DNA from: Hemicentrotus pulcherrimus
Taxonomy: Eukaryota > Echinodermata > Echinoidea > Camarodonta > Strongylocentrotidae
Reading direction: 5' to 3'
Assembly: GCA_003118195.1 (NCBI GenBank)
Contig: BEXV01000065.1
Location: 355,512-371,938, forward strand
Length of the DNA: 16,427 nucleotides
Position numbers and translations under genes: made by a program. Below are positions 1 to 8,809 of the stretch, one piece after another (position 1 is the first letter of the stretch; every line of letters starts with the position of its first letter). Under the pieces are notes generated by a model, which was not told the origin of the DNA, ran no database searches, and saw only the letters and a program-made list of their open reading frames with translations.

Positions 1-80
1 TTGTGGGAGGGGCCTAGCGGCTAAAATCTAGCGGAATAAGTTCAACACAGGCTGGCATAGGCAGTCATTCAGTCTGTGTA

Positions 81-220
81 TCTAGGTCTAGTGGAGCCAG
101 ACGAAGTCTCAGTGGAACAACCGACGATATACAGACTGAAGCTTTCGGTCTCTAGGTCTAGTGGAGCCAGACGAAGTCTCAGTGGAACAACCGACGATAT
201 ACAGACTGAAGCTTTCGGTC
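81..220 (+). repeat. Perfect 70-bp tandem duplication
   Basis: Positions 81-150 and 151-220 are identical 70-mers beginning TCTAGGTCTAGTGGAGCCAG and ending GACTGAAGCTTTCGGTC. The unit contains the imperfect palindrome AGACTGAAGCTTTCGGTCT. An open frame crosses both copies (repeating VEPDEVSVEQ) only because 70 bp shifts frame without hitting a stop; there is no coding support. Confidence 0.95.
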
Positions 221-1010
221 TAATCCCACACATACCATACCATACCAGAGTTACTGAAGAACCACATGACATAGGCAATGGAAAATATATCCTGAAATAT
301 CACATTTTAGCGATATAATCGGCGGTCCTGCTACCAAAATCTGAAAAATTGAGTATCTTACGTGTGTCAGTAAGAAATATGGGTACCATAAAATGAGCTT
401 TATTTCAAGTCTTTTTCAGATTTAGAGCCCGCTTTTGTGTTAGTCGCAAGCTCAAAAATATCTCATCGCATGTATTAAGTCAATGCAGCCGGACCCCGCC
501 ACACACACACGATATGTCTTTTTAATTCACATCCCAACTTCCCATCACCTCAGGGCTAGTCTTCAACCAGGTGAGCACCGGGGAGCTCCGGCATGGGATA
601 CCTGCTCCGCCCACGTGTGCTATAGATCAGCGCGGAAACGCACGTTGTGTGCATGCCCTCCCTTCCTGTTGACTTTGTACATGCAGTCATAAACTGCCTC
701 GCTCGGTCAATAACTGGCTCCAAACAGTGAAACTTGAAATGAATATTGTCATGGCAATTCATGATTTTTTTCTGGGATTCTTTTTTCATTTAAATAATAA
801 TAATAATATTTGCTTCATGATTTGAACAAAAAATGATAATAAATAGGAAGTAAAGAGTCCAAAAAATAGGATTTTGTCTTAGGTGGCCGAAAACCTCCTC
901 CTTTACTCTTCTGGTTATTAATTGAAGTGATATACCATCAGAAATCTTTCCAATAAATAATGCCACGCATAAAGGCACAATTAACTTTTCATTTACTTGT
1001 CATTTATTAG
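221..1010. other. Upstream flank of TTC23, no coding support
   Basis: After a short CATAC repeat (about 228-244) the sequence is mixed composition, with a CpG-richer patch at about 575-660 and AT-rich DNA from 770. Overlapping ORFs here lack similarity or splice support. It may contain the TTC23 promoter and a non-coding first exon. Confidence 0.5.
571..576 (+). other. Candidate 5' splice donor of a non-coding TTC23 first exon
   Basis: CAACCAG|GTGAGC is an excellent plus-strand donor 440 nt before the acceptor at 1010, in a locally CpG-richer stretch with a CACGTG E-box core near 613. An exon ending at 570 could supply the 5' UTR. The ATG at 483 would not read in frame into 1011, so such an exon would be untranslated. 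No transcription start can be fixed. Confidence 0.3.
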
Positions 1011-1204
1011 GAAACCTTGGAAAATCTGAGTGACAACATGAGTTCAGATGATTCTTTTTTCTCTGATGGAAAGCGATCTGATCAAAGTTCTTTGTCGGAC
1101 CATGAAGATAAGCCAGATATTGGAGGTTTAGGGCTGAAGATTGTGGATATACCAACAGGCAGCCAAGGCTCTAGGAGTAGGAGATCACATCGTAGTTCCT
1201 CAGG
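1011..1204 (+). CDS. TTC23: TTC23 exon with start codon (first coding exon)
   Basis: A splice acceptor (catttattag) precedes 1011 and the donor is CAGG|GTAAGC. An in-frame TAG lies directly before 1011, so coding either enters from an unseen upstream exon or starts at the ATG at 1038 (context AACATGA, A at -3). I chose 1038, which leaves 27 nt of this exon as 5' UTR. It encodes an acidic/serine-rich stretch (SSDDSFFSDG, SDHEDKPDIGG) and then SRSRRSHRSSS. It ends in phase 2. Confidence 0.75.
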
Positions 1205-4200
1205 GTAAGCTTTAATTTCAGAGGCCTTCAACTATTAACAACCTACACTCTAGTCCATGTTTCAAAAGAAGTGCAAATCCGGCTTGCTGTTGATTTTTTG
1301 ATTCTCTGTTGTAGGAGATACAAAGTCTTTTGTTCGGCATTCAGTTTGTTCAAACATGGTTCCAGTTTCCATGGGTAGCTGGATAATCTTAGATGATATC
1401 AAATACTTTTCCCTGTTTCTAGTGATATTTATAGAATAATGAGTAAGAATAAGATTTGGATCAATTTAATAATGCTTATATCATTTTGATGGTGATGTTA
1501 TATAGAGGTTAGGATGTTAAATAAAATTTTGGTAATGTTGAACAAACAGAAACAATTAATATAGGCAACTTATTGTTTATTTTAAGTTTTTTTAATGATA
1601 TTCCTTTAAAGTTGAATTTGGCTTGTGTGATCAGGTATTTCTATGATTAAAAAAAGAACAAGATTTAAGGTTCTCATAAGTGATAATAAGTCAGAGGTTA
1701 TAATTTTCAAGAAAGAGGCACATTGATTCATTTGCAAATAGATAATGATAATAATAATAATACTCAGTTTTTATGTAGTGCTTATTACAATCACTAAGCG
1801 CTTCCAAATTTGGAGATTATTACGTGGCTTTAGCTGTGCTGCCATTGCGGCGCTCTAGCATTTATAAAGAATAAACATTTACTCTTGGATTAGTCTTACA
1901 TTGCCTTCTTATTTTCTTAACCATTTCTTTCTGAAATTCCAGATCAGAGCAAGATTATTCCGATGATGGCACACAGCTGTCAACACAACGCACCAGGGAG
2001 ACACCCTCGCCAAGAAGAAGAATAAGAAGAAAGAAACGTACAGTTGTAACCCTCAAAGATGGTTCCGTTCTTGATCTCACACCTCCTGAAGAGTTGCTAC
2101 CCGAGTGTGAACGCAAGGCACGTTACTATACCAGCAAGAAAGAGGTAAGAATGAGGTACAGTCCTCGTCGCCTCTAATTGGCCAGTCTTTATCTAATCTC
2201 TACTTCTAAAAGTTAATCCATTCCCCGCAGGAAGCAGGGGGAGTCTGTGTAAATTCTCTAGGACTGATATAATCCAGTAGTCAACAGGATCCTAAAGATA
2301 GTGTATCAAATCTTTTTTAAATTATATTTTTCATTAATAACGTACTGCTTGTCCTAAATTCTTGTGATATAGGAGCTTACATTTAGTACATATATTCCAT
2401 GACTGTGGCCTTTCGCTTTACAGACTTTCAAATGAAAAGGTAGATGGATATGCTCCATGTCTCTGTACATGTATTTCAAATAAACTTGTGTAATGCAACT
2501 GGTACTGTATCACTTACAAATTAGATTCAATTTGTTGGTTAAACCATTCATGGTATTGTTCTCTTTTGGCCTCTTTGTAAACCAGACTGACAAAGCAATC
2601 AAGGAGTGGTCTCGATACATAGCTCTTTGTCGACTGGTACACGGGTTGGAACATTGGAAGCTTGCTGAGGGATATGTGTTCCTGGCTCATGCCTATCTCC
2701 TGCTGAGAGGTTAGTATTCTTTCCATCAGATACATGTAACCCTATGGGAAGAGGCCGACTGGTTAGAAAGGTCTTGGAAGTTGTTGCAAGAAGATTTGAG
2801 GTTAAAATCAAGTCTGTATGCTTTTGTGTCCTTTTGCAAAAAAACATTAACCACTCCATTACTTAGTCAATTAGAGAAGATTTAGAGCCATCTTGATCTG
2901 ACAAATGCTATAGAGACATTTGCTGTGGGCTACATTTTGTCATAGATATACTATTATAGAGTAAGGGTAATGGTTGGGATTTTACCTTATGTTAGGTTTA
3001 GGTTTAAGGTTGGGTATAATTGTGTTAGTCTAGGGTTGGAAGTGAGGAATTTGGTGAGTCTTACTAATTTACCCTGAAAGCATGTGTCATAGAACCAAAT
3101 CCACAGTACCCTGAGTTACTTTTATGCAAGTATAAAATAGGCTTGCTTTTTTAGTTTTGTTGGGTACCTACATCTACATTGCTTCTCCCCACCCAGGTGT
3201 TTGAATGGGTACTACCTGGTAGGATGCAATTGTCATTGCAGATGAGCATGTATGTGCCTGTAAAATGGCACTGGCTGCAATGCACTCCTCTGGAGTGGGG
3301 AGTGTGCATGATAGGTGAGGGATAGCAATTTAATACAATGACCAGAGTAACAATTACATGCAAAGTGCTAAGAACGTAGCATAAAGTGGTGTGCAAATTT
3401 AAGAGTTATTATTGCTATTGTTATAACTAATCACTAAAGCTAGGAAACCGGATTTTCATCTTATTCAGTATAGCAAAAGCAGTTTCCATTTACTAGAAAT
3501 ATAACATGAAGTTACTAATGTTCCTACTATTGTCTTACTGTTTGTTTATAATTTGTTTTGTTTGTTTGTTTTGCCTTGTTTTTTTATTCAGGTTTACCCA
3601 TCCAAGCACAGGCCCATTCTGAGACTGCAAGGACCATCATGCTCAATGGACTTCATACCTCAGAGTCGGATGAATCTAAAAGCCAACTGATGGGAACACT
3701 ACTACTCATGTACTATGTACTCGGAAGAGCCCTCACATTACTCAAGAAATATCCTTTACCAATACCATTAAGAGATTAGAGGAAATTATTTTAGTTTCTT
3801 GTTGTGACCCAACTAGTCATCTGCTGAGATGTATTCTAAAATGAAAAGTAACCTATATTGAATTATTGTTATTGTTAACTTGTTGACTGCAATGAGATAA
3901 TAATTGATAGCAGAATGGGAACAGGAAGAAAGCATGCTGGTTTATTTTGTGTGTACTTATCAAGAGAAAGAAGCAGGAAAAGGAAGAAGGATGAGAAAGC
4001 TTAAATCAAAGTCTTTTTGGAAAAGTTCTTTAAAAAAAAAAACCCTCTATGCAATGATTCAGAAACAATCATTTTCATGTGATTGCTGTTTGTATTAATT
4101 TCTGTGTGACTTTTTTTTTACTGAAAGGAATTGCAGACTTTGATACTGATCCCAGGGACATTCCTGCATGATTACATATGAAGAATATTAGAACACATTC

Positions 4201-7200
4201 ATTGTTGAGAGCCAGAAGGGCATTATCACTACACTACATCTTTAATATGTTAACACCTTTCTAGCTTTCAGCGGACAACATGTCAAATATTTTGATTTTC
4301 TTTAACAAGATTAATACATATCAGGAGGCTGAGCAGAATCTGGTGAAAGCAGAGAGGGTTTCACAAGAACTTTCAAAGCTGTCAGGAGAAAGGGAATCAT
4401 CAAGAAGAGTGCAGCTGGACATTGATATTGCAATCGCTCTGGCCAAGTAAGTCATCACAATATATTCAGCATATGGTGAAAAAAAGATGAGAGCAAGAAT
4501 GTGAGATTTACTGCTTGTAATTGTAAAAATGTGTAGTCATTAATAAAAAATCAAACAATATACCACTTCTTGTATAACTCTCTGTTCTCTTTTCAATTTC
4601 ACATAAAAACTGGAAGATTTCTTGTTTGTCTAAAGTTTTGCCATGATTTTACAGCAAGTGATGTTCTTGTAAAGTTGTTAAACCCTAATTTGTTTGTCTT
4701 CAAACATGATTTGTAAAGTCATGATCATGTGTGCAAATAAATCATATTCTTTCTTTTATTATTTCCTGAATAATTGTAACCATGTCTGTGCAAAGGAAAT
4801 TTGCCATTTTGATTTAAGAAAGGGTGTTTTATTGTAAAAAATGTCCTAAATTTTGTGTGTTTTCTGTATTACTTACAGTATATATATCTCTCCTTGTGTC
4901 CAAAGAATTATACTACTTTTGGTACTACCGGTAATGTCATTCACGTCACCAATCCCTCATTTTTGCCTCTTTGCAGGTTGTATGCTAAACAACAGAAGCA
5001 TGCTCTGGGATCTGGGTTCTATGAGAAAGCAATCCAACTCACAGAGGAAGAGTATGGCAATGACAGTCCAGACCTGATACCCATCTATCAAGACTTGGGA
5101 AGAATATCCTTTAGAATGCTCTTTGCCTATGTTCATGGTTCTTACCATGAAATATATCTCTCTTGTAACACCCCCGGTGCTAATACCAAGCACAGGAAAT
5201 TTCAGGGAAAGAAAATAACTGAGGGTAAATTCCTGTGACAAGGTACCCAACAAGGGTAGTAGTGATGCATGGTCGTCCAAAACCATCCTCTTTGGGATGC
5301 CACTAAGCCATATCCCCGCAGGGAAGCCTGCCTAAATCTTGAATTCTTGAATTATTTTGAATAATATTTTAATTTACATATTTGACACTTATGTTGTTGC
5401 TAGTATAACTTTCAATGTTCTTAATTTTCATTGATAATCATTGTCAACCAAGCAAATTTTGCCATTGTATTTGAAACAGACCAATATTTAGATGAATGAT
5501 TCCTTGACTCTTGTGATTACTTAGAACAAAGCAAGAAGGAACATGCCAACCAAGACAAAGCTACAGAGCATTTCTTGCAGGCACATTCCATTGCTGTGGC
5601 AAGGTATGTTCACTTTATTATCCCCTCTCATTTGAAAGTGATTTAATTTGATCATTACCGATTTGTGTAAGGGTCTTGAGATGTTTACCAAAGTAAATGA
5701 AAATGTATCTCTATTCTATTATTACTAAAACAATTTATTTTAACAGTACAAAGGAACTTGTTCGTGGAATGCTTATAATTTATGACTTTCTTAGACATGC
5801 CCAGCCATGATAACATTGAGCCTTGAAAAGCAAGGGATAAAGGTTAATGTGTGAGTGTTGTCTGAAGAATCATATTCTGTCAAGATTGATGCAATACTGA
5901 CTTTGTATCATTTGCTTGACTGTCTGTCATACAGGTATAGCGGACAGAGTGAGGAGGTAGCAGAGACAGCTCATGCCCTGGCTCTGGCTTACTCAGAATC
6001 AGCCACTGCAGAAGCAGAAAGTAAATAGCTTTATCCATTTAAATATGATGACACATAGATGGCTTGTAATAGAGAAAAGTACATTGGATTCCTCAATGAA
6101 TAAAGAAGACAAATGAGTAAATATAAGGTATATAGACCAGTGTATAATTCTTAGGTCTATACCATATCATTGGCTGTTGATCAGAAGTCAAGTTGAGCCC
6201 TCGCCCTAAAATACAAACGTACACTTAACAGAAGATCCCTTTTTCCCATCAATACAGAATGATATGCCAAAGTCTAATTTAGGAGAAATTCCAAAAGAAA
6301 TTTGATAATGCAAATATTAATTTGACAGTAAATGCATTCATTGCTGTCAAAAGGAATGCCATAAAATTCACCATGGCCTATAATGTAAATTTAAACCCAC
6401 TGAAGTTAAACAAAGGCAGTTGGACCAAGGTGATTGATTGAGTAGAATACTGGCCCATGTGTTTATACAATATGCATATCAAAACAACTACCACCATCCA
6501 AGTCTGTGACATTACTTGTATTTTATCTAATTCATTCCTGTAGCTGCTGCTGAACAATACCTGAATGAGAGTCTAGGGATCAGACAGGTCCTATTTGGTC
6601 CTCATCATGCTAAGACAATATCTACCCAAGATGACTTATGCAGGCTTCTCATTCGCACAGACAGGACAGATGTAAGTTGTTTTATTATAAAATTTCCCAA
6701 ATTTTGTTCTTACTTTTTTTCCCCTTCAGTACTTGGTTAGTAAAGGTGTCTATCTGAGTGATTTAAACTCTTGACCGGATATCCAAAGGTCGTGGGTTCG
6801 ATCCTTGACACAGCAGTAATGTCTATTGGTAAACATTAATCTATATTTGCCACTCCATACCCAGGAGAGAAATTGGAACCTGGTAACAAGACGAAAAACC
6901 TTTGTGATAAAAAATTGCCATATGCCCTTGCAGTGACTAAATAGTAGGATTACTACCCAGGGAGTGGAAATGGAGCACACTTCTCACTGTGCATGAATGA
7001 ATCCAATGACATGGGTAAAAATTCAATTCAAATCATATTTATTTCATTTCCAACAGAAACAAATGATAATAACAATAATATCTGTAAAGTGCTAAGAGAA
7101 AGTGTTTTGTATTAGGCACTATATAAGTCCTGATTTATTATTAGTAATACATTCTTTTGCAAAGAAGTTCTGATCACTAGTGGCTATTTATTATGTGTCT

Positions 7201-8764
7201 AGTGTAATGGCACTGAATTTGCCACTCTTGATCCAGGGGAAAAAAAGTTGGTACCCAGTAACTGGTAAGAAGAAGAAATTCCTAAAATTATTGAGCATTC
7301 TATCATGGAAGATTGTGAATTGTATCCAAAGAAAATTGTACCTTTCAATCCTGATATTAGGTATTTTAGTTATATATATCGTCGCTGTTTTCACGAAGTG
7401 ACGGTAGTGAAAAAAAATTGCATTCACTTTGCATTACGATTTTCCTCACTACCGTCACTTCGTGAAAATAGGGACGATATGTGTGTTTGTATCCGTGGTA
7501 GGATCCGTTGTATATCCATGTGCCTTTGCTGATAATCATCGCTAACCTTACAATCTTTGTTTTCTCCATTGGATTAGGAGGCCGTTTCTCTATTGCGGAC
7601 CTTGATTACCTCAAAGAGTGCCACCTTTGGTGACCTGAGTGCAGAGGTTGGAGAAGCTTACAAGCTCTATGGATCAATACTCATGTCTCAGGGGCAACTC
7701 GAGAAGGCACTCAAATTCTTCAAGAAGGTGAGAATATGTTGATTTAATGATATTTAGAATCAAGTCAGTATTCTGTTTGTACTTAAAGGTTTTTAAAAGC
7801 TTAATCCCTTTCTTATTCATGACCATTAAAGTGGGCTAATTGTGGTAAATAAGTTTCAAAGGTCATATGCTGATGTTAATTGAAATATAGGCCCCTCATG
7901 GGAGGTATTAAAATGCAATGAGCAGACGTTGTAATAAACTTTATTTTACCTGAATTCATTAATGAGGAGAGGCATTGAAAACATCTCCTTTGAAATTTGG
8001 ATCATTATACGGAGAATGGAATAGTAGAGACAACATCCAATTTCAGATTGTAATCTTGTCAGATATATACTGTTGATTTTGAAATAATTTTGTAGCTTTG
8101 TCAGATTACAAAAAAAAGTGAAAATGAATGATTGAATCTTTGTTTCTTTCAGAGTTACAACATTGAGAGTACTGTCTATGGACCTGGTCATAAGAAGGCT
8201 AAAGCCACTCAACAGACTATTGATATGCTGCTACAGTAAGTGAATGATACCGTACCTTTTCATCTTATGTCAGTCATTGACTTTCTCACCGTCTTTTTAC
8301 CCTCTCTCACTCTTTTTTTCTCTATCTCTCTCTCACACACACACACTTTTTTCCTTTCTCTCTTTCTTCATTTCTCTAGTTTCTCTGTGTAATATATCTT
8401 GGTATTGCTGTATATTTTTGATTTTGTTGCTTGTTTGTCTTCTTATCCTTATATCTATAATCAGTCTCTATGTACAGGTTTGACTGTACGTCAAAATCTG
8501 ATAATCTATATTTGAGAACAAGAATACCATTCTGAAGTTCATTAATTGTTTCAAAACTCAACTTGGAATATGTAAATTTAGGCGTTAGTTTTATCCATGC
8601 CGTGTTCACTTTCACTTTTGAATCATTCTTATTTTCCTAGATCTCCAATGCTGGCTGCCAAAGAAGGCCAAACCAGGGCGGGGCAACTCAAGAGTCGACC
8701 AAGGTTTAATGCCACGGTGGGGAAAACTGCACCATCTGGTGGAATTAAGTCTGCATGGGACTGA
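1038..8764 (+). CDS. TTC23: TTC23-family tetratricopeptide-repeat protein, 12 coding exons, 519 aa
   Basis: Coding exons are 1038-1204, 1943-2144, 2586-2709, 3592-3748, 4318-4446, 4977-5103, 5521-5603, 5935-6020, 6544-6671, 7578-7727, 8153-8235 and 8641-8764; they total 1560 nt and stay in one frame throughout. Residues 1-75 are Ser/Asp/Arg-rich and probably disordered, and 80-88 is a basic run (RRRIRRKKR). From about residue 100 to 490 the protein is helical TPR-like repeat. Compared from memory with human TTC23 (about 447 aa), matching blocks in order include HWKLAE (146-151), LGRAL followed by KYQEAEQNLVKAE, HFLQAHSIA, ATFGDLSAEVGEAYKLYG, and YGPGHKKAKATQQTIDMLL near the end. In vertebrates TTC23 sits with IQCE/EFCAB7 at the EvC zone of primary cilia and supports Hedgehog signalling; the same role here is inference. 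The extended N-terminus accounts for most of the extra length. TTC23L is the alternative name, but the full-length C-terminal match favours TTC23 or the pre-duplication ancestor. No transcript evidence is available. Confidence 0.9.
1743..1870 (+). repeat. (ATA)n-associated interspersed repeat in TTC23 intron 1
   Basis: It starts with ATAATAATAATAATAC and continues through TTTTATGTAGTGCTTATTAC, CTAAGCGCTTCCAAATTTGG and GCCATTGCGGCGCTCTAGCA. The GCGCTT/AAGCGC motifs next to an AAT-repeat resemble common sea urchin short repeats; the assignment is from recall. Confidence 0.45.
1943..2144 (+). CDS. TTC23: TTC23 exon 2
   Basis: The acceptor is ctgaaattccag and the donor GAG|GTAAGA. It completes a split Gly codon and encodes a basic stretch (PSPRRRIRRKKR), then TLKDGSVLDLTPPEELLPECERKA read in two blocks, the start of TTC23-family homology (human: PPREKLHLCEEKAK). 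It ends in phase 0. Confidence 0.88.
2586..2709 (+). CDS. TTC23: TTC23 exon 3 (first TPR region)
   Basis: The acceptor is tttgtaaaccag and the donor AGAG|GTTAGT. It contains the most recognisable family block, EHWKLAEGYVFLAHAYLLLR, which parallels human SHWKLAEAHVNLAQGYLQLK. It ends in phase 1. Confidence 0.92.
3170..3320 (+). repeat. SINE-body-like fragment in TTC23 intron 3
   Basis: It contains CCCCACCCAGGTGTTTGAAT, then GGGTACTACCTGGTAGGA, the same kind of block seen diverged at 6858-6893 in the larger SINE-like element. Flanking CTCCCCACCCA and TGGAGTGGGGAG are roughly inverted. This block is recalled as a widespread invertebrate interspersed repeat; family not confirmed. Confidence 0.45.
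3592..3748 (+). CDS. TTC23: TTC23 exon 4
   Basis: The acceptor is preceded by a long T-rich tract (tttttttattcag). It encodes LPIQAQAHSETARTIM and then YYVLGRALTLLKK. There is no GT donor at its end; the exon stops immediately before ATATCCTTT, a U12-type AT-AC donor. It ends in phase 2. Confidence 0.9.
3749..4317 (+). other. U12-type AT-AC intron (TTC23 intron 4)
   Basis: The 5' end is ATATCCTTT, the U12 donor consensus of the AT-AC subclass. The 3' end is AC at 4316-4317. A branch-site match TTTTCTTTAAC (one change from TTTTCCTTAAC) places the branch adenosine about 12 nt from the 3' end, the short spacing expected for the minor spliceosome, and there is no polypyrimidine tract after it. 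Splicing here restores K-KYQEAEQNL in frame. Confidence 0.92.
4318..4446 (+). CDS. TTC23: TTC23 exon 5
   Basis: It begins after a non-canonical AC 3' splice site (ttaatac|ATATCAGG) and finishes the split Lys codon to give KKYQEAEQNLVKAERVSQEL, parallel to human FKEASENLTKAERLSKEL. The donor is CCAA|GTAAGT. It ends in phase 2. Confidence 0.9.
4977..5103 (+). CDS. TTC23: TTC23 exon 6
   Basis: The acceptor is gcctctttgcag. It encodes LYAKQQKHALGSGFYEKAIQ and then TEEEYGNDSPDLIPIYQDLGR, a TPR. It ends directly before a second ATATCCTTT U12-type donor, in phase 0. A simple ORF reads on past 5103 into the intron, but that extension has no family similarity. Confidence 0.9.
5104..5520 (+). other. 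U12-type AT-AC intron (TTC23 intron 6)
   Basis: The 5' end is again ATATCCTTT. The branch site TTCCTTGAC (5500-5508) fits the U12 consensus TTCCTTRAC exactly, and its branch A is 13 nt from the terminal AC at 5519-5520. Splicing joins DLGR to LEQSKK in frame. Intron phase is 0, whereas the other AT-AC intron is phase 2. Confidence 0.93.
5521..5603 (+). CDS. TTC23: TTC23 exon 7
   Basis: It begins after an AC 3' splice site (tgattac|TTAGAACAA). An AG lies 4 nt further in, but using it would break the frame; with AC the join reads DLGR-LEQSKKEH, matching the family (human ELAGVEQALG). It includes ATEHFLQAHSIAVA, parallel to human NHFLQAHLIILS. The donor is AAG|GTATGT. Confidence 0.9.
5935..6020 (+). 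CDS. TTC23: TTC23 exon 8
   Basis: The acceptor is ctgtcatacag and the donor GAAA|GTAAAT. It encodes YSGQSEEVAETAHALALAYS, parallel to human SPSQVEAADSAHIVAHAAVA. It ends in phase 1. Confidence 0.9.
6544..6671 (+). CDS. TTC23: TTC23 exon 9
   Basis: The acceptor is ttcattcctgtag and the donor GAT|GTAAGT. It encodes AAEQYLNESLGIRQ and then KTISTQDDLCRLLIRTDRTD, parallel to human KFLSIQDEFCHFLQMTGQKE. It ends in phase 0. Confidence 0.92.
6731..7150 (+). mobile_element. tRNA-derived SINE-like element in TTC23 intron 9
   Basis: The head has a perfect Pol III B-box, GGTTCGATCC at 6795-6804, with an A-box-like TTGGTTAGTAAAGG about 50 nt upstream. The body includes the segment CCATACCCAGGAGAGAAATT, then AACCTGGTAAC. 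The tail has AAT/ATA repeats and AAAGTGCTA...GGCACTATATAAG, typical of short repeats in echinoid DNA. Boundaries are approximate, and head and tail may be separate insertions. Confidence 0.55.
7376..7480. mobile_element. Palindromic MITE-like element in TTC23 intron 9
   Basis: The 35-bp arms 7376-7410 and 7446-7480 are inverted copies matching at 33 of 35 positions; the shared core is TTTTCACGAAGTGACGGTAG. A 35-bp AT-rich spacer separates them. The near identity implies a recent or conserved foldback element. It carries no gene. Confidence 0.8.
7578..7727 (+). CDS. TTC23: TTC23 exon 10
   Basis: The acceptor is ccattggattag and the donor AAG|GTGAGA. It is exactly 50 codons, phase 0 at both ends. 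It contains EAVSLLRTLITSKSATFGDL and the TPR pair EVGEAYKLYGSILMSQGQLE, strongly like human TTC23. Confidence 0.93.
8153..8235 (+). CDS. TTC23: TTC23 exon 11
   Basis: The acceptor is tttgtttctttcag and the donor CTACA|GTAAGT. It encodes SYNIESTVYGPGHKKAKATQ and then QTIDMLL, parallel to human LQIQTLLYGPQDKRTLATQQ. It ends in phase 2. Confidence 0.92.
8280..8375 (+). repeat. CT-rich tract with (CA)n in TTC23 intron 11
   Basis: Low-complexity pyrimidine-rich sequence (TCTCTATCTCTCTCT) running into a CA repeat at 8334-8346. No other function seen. Confidence 0.85.
8641..8764 (+). CDS. TTC23: TTC23 last coding exon and stop codon
   Basis: The acceptor is ttattttcctag. It encodes a short basic, low-complexity tail (SPMLAAKEGQTRAGQLKSRP) ending GGIKSAWD before TGA at 8762-8764. 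The tail is not a TPR and diverges from vertebrate TTC23. A short inverted-repeat element begins only 46 nt after the stop, so it probably lies within the 3' UTR. Confidence 0.88.
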
Positions 8765-8809
8765 GAGTGAGAGCAATATAGTGTTGATCTACCAGTATAG
8801 AAATCTCCT

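Noticed and set aside
76..318. Open frame across the 70-bp tandem repeat
   Set aside because: Its apparent peptide repeat is just the DNA repeat read once per copy in shifted frame; no family similarity and no real ATG context or splice support.
2960..3050. Interstitial telomere-like repeats (TAGGTTTAGGTTTAAGG)
   Set aside because: Degenerate and short, with no uninterrupted TTAGGG array; ordinary GT-rich intron sequence.
4855..5238. 127-residue plus-strand ORF
   Set aside because: Only 4978-5103 of it is real TTC23 exon; the ends are intron read-through past a splice acceptor and a U12 donor.
6780..6810. tRNA gene suggested by a perfect B-box
   Set aside because: No acceptor stem or anticodon arm can be drawn around it; better explained as a tRNA-derived SINE head.
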